From: Bacillota bacterium
GTDB lineage: Bacteria > Bacillota > Sulfobacillia > Sulfobacillales > Sulfobacillaceae
Length of the DNA stretch: 41,541 bases
NCBI GenBank assembly: GCA_021798975.1
Contig: JAJZBJ010000008.1
Location: 1 to 41,541 of the forward strand
Direction: 5' to 3'
The translations under genes and the position numbers were made by a program. How positions within the stretch are numbered: position 1 is the first letter of the stretch; every line of letters begins with the position of its first letter. Of this stretch, positions 40,314 through 41,541 are shown piece by piece. The notes below the pieces were generated by a model that saw only the letters and a list, made by a program, of their open reading frames with translations, did no database searches and was not told the origin of the DNA.

Positions 40314-40913
40314 CTAACCGTGCCGGGCCTTGTAAATTTCGATATTCAACTCCGTCACGTTCACCACCCGGTTTCCGAAGAGACCCCACTGCGGACCAGA
40401 GGTCGCTTGGTCGATGAGGGTGTGCAAGTATGGGGCGGACAATCCCGTGACGCGTGAAATGCGAGCAATCTGGATTGTCGCGGCTTGAGGGCTGATATAT
40501 GGGTCCAAGCCCGAGGCCGATCCTTCAACCAGGTCCGGCGGTATCTGGCTCACCTTCAACCCGGGGTTCGCCTTCACCAAGGCGGCAATGCGCGCCTTAA
40601 TGTTCGCAATGAGGACTTGGTTGGTCGGTCCCAAGTTGCTGCCGGTCGAATTGGCCCCGTTGTAGGGCTGGGGTTTCCCGGTTGCCGCATTCACGGTGTC
40701 GGAGGGACGGCCCCAGAAGTAACCCTTTTGGTCAAAGTACTGTCCGACAATGGCCGACGCCACTACCCGGTTGCCGATTTTCACCACGCTGCCATTCGCC
40801 TGATAGGGAAACAGCAATTGACTGATGCCGGTCATCGCCAATGGGTACGCCAGTCCCAACAACACCCAGAGGAAAAGGGTTATCCCGATTAGCGGCTTCA
40901 AATATTGCTTCAT
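40314..40913 (-). CDS. kdpC: K+-transporting ATPase subunit C
   Basis: KdpC is the single-helix accessory subunit of the KdpFABC potassium pump. The 199-residue protein has one N-terminal membrane helix (about residues 8-30), then QYFDQKGYFWGRPSDT, NSTGSNLGPTN and SGLDPYISPQAATIQIARIS, all hallmark KdpC segments. The ATG at 40913 has GGAGGGGG about 8 nt upstream. It lies 14 nt after kdpB. Confidence 0.97.
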   Translation of the reverse strand: MKQYLKPLIGITLFLWVLLGLAYPLAMTGISQLLFPYQANGSVVKIGNRVVASAIVGQYFDQKGYFWGRPSDTVNAATGKPQPYNGANSTGSNLGPTNQVLIANIKARIAALVKANPGLKVSQIPPDLVEGSASGLDPYISPQAATIQIARISRVTGLSAPYLHTLIDQATSGPQWGLFGNRVVNVTELNIEIYKARHG

Positions 40914-40927
40914 CTCTTCACCCCCTC

Positions 40928-41541
40928 CTAAGCCAATCCAAATAGCCCGAGCACCCGGTCAATCGCCCAGATACCCACAAACGGGATAATCACGCCCAGC
41001 ACACCCCAATTGAAGATATTGCGAGCCAGCATCCGGTCGGCCGACTCGGCCCGGTACTTCACCCCACGAATCGCAAAGGGTATCAGCGCCGGAATGATTA
41101 AGGCATTGAAGATAAGTGCCGACAGAATAGCGCCATGCGGTGTCTTCAACCCCATGATGTTGAGCTTGCCCAGCACCGACAAGGCCGGAACCGCTGCAAA
41201 CATCGCGGGTATGATGGCGAAGTATTTCGCCACGTCATTGGCGATTGAGAAGGTTGTCAGCGCCCCCCGCGTGATGAGGAGCTGCTTGCCGACCATCACC
41301 ACGTCCAGCAGCTTGGTGGGGTTGGACTCCAAGTCAATCATATTGCCCGCCTCTTTAGCCGCCATGGTTCCCGTGTTCATCGCCAGACCGACATCCGCCT
41401 GCGCCAACGCGGGTGCATCGTTAGTGCCGTCGCCCGTCATGGCGACTAGTTTCCCTTCCCCCTGCTCCTTTTTGATGACCTCGATCTTGTCCTCGGGCTT
41501 CAGTTCCGCGATGAAGTCGTCGACACCGGCCTCCTGCGCGA
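40928..41541 (-). CDS. kdpB: K+-transporting ATPase ATP-binding subunit B, C-terminal part
   Basis: KdpB is the P-type ATPase subunit that powers KdpFABC. Only the last about 204 codons are in the window; the gene runs off the right edge. Visible are [55 protein letters not shown] and the final membrane helices ([32 protein letters not shown]), which are specific to KdpB. The genes kdpA and kdpF would be expected further upstream, outside the window. Confidence 0.96.
   Translation of the reverse strand, partial: AQEAGVDDFIAELKPEDKIEVIKKEQGEGKLVAMTGDGTNDAPALAQADVGLAMNTGTMAAKEAGNMIDLESNPTKLLDVVMVGKQLLITRGALTTFSIANDVAKYFAIIPAMFAAVPALSVLGKLNIMGLKTPHGAILSALIFNALIIPALIPFAIRGVKYRAESADRMLARNIFNWGVLGVIIPFVGIWAIDRVLGLFGLA

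Overview
The window is a chromosomal segment from a GC-rich Firmicute. Gene order and family content suggest an acidophilic Sulfobacillus-like lineage; that assignment is inference. Pointers are a Bacillus-type housekeeping operon (remA-rpoZ-coaBC-priA-fmt-rsmB-rlmN-prpC), strong GGAGG Shine-Dalgarno sites with many TTG and GTG starts, GatCAB, a G1 (eqolisin-type) glutamic peptidase typical of acid-adapted organisms, and a Kdp operon with a short, kinase-less KdpD. I saw no tRNA, rRNA, CRISPR array or insertion sequence.

Layout. 1-7311: minus-strand information-processing operon, driven by a TTGACA-18-TACGAT promoter and running remA to prpC. The gmk and def genes usual at this locus are absent. 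7341-10154: minus-strand ABC-2 exporter pair with a secreted LolA/RseB-like protein. 10298-14497: dedA converges on a Ca2+-type P-ATPase/dapF pair. 14639-16295: MBL hydrolase and HAD phosphatase. 16360-17373: G1 peptidase, with Asp where the family catalytic Glu is expected. 17381-19363: LysE exporter, a 32-residue membrane micro-ORF with its own -10 box and terminator, and a hisC-like aminotransferase. 19465-23168: glycolate oxidase operon in glcE-glcF-glcD order.

23182-30850 is the most unusual region. It is a tightly overlapping ten-gene minus-strand operon. It begins with type IV secretion parts (VirB2-like pilin, VirB6/TrbL-like channel protein, PrgI, a TraC-like protein, VirB4 ATPase). 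It continues without a break into tight-adherence (Tad/Flp) parts (CpaB/SAF, a TadZ/CpaE-like protein without a P-loop, TadA/CpaF ATPase, TadB, TadC). No relaxase, coupling protein, integrase, Flp pilin or prepilin peptidase gene lies within it. A leader with two inverted repeats, one terminator-like, sits just upstream. It looks like a chimeric envelope-spanning machine with two motor ATPases.

31051-41541: hotdog thioesterase, APC amino-acid permease, then a minus-strand gatC-gatA-gatB-ldcA-rlmD operon behind an extended -10 promoter. Last come the kdpB (partial)-kdpC-usp-kdpD genes for potassium uptake. The permease and rlmD converge so tightly that their stop codons share a CTAG.
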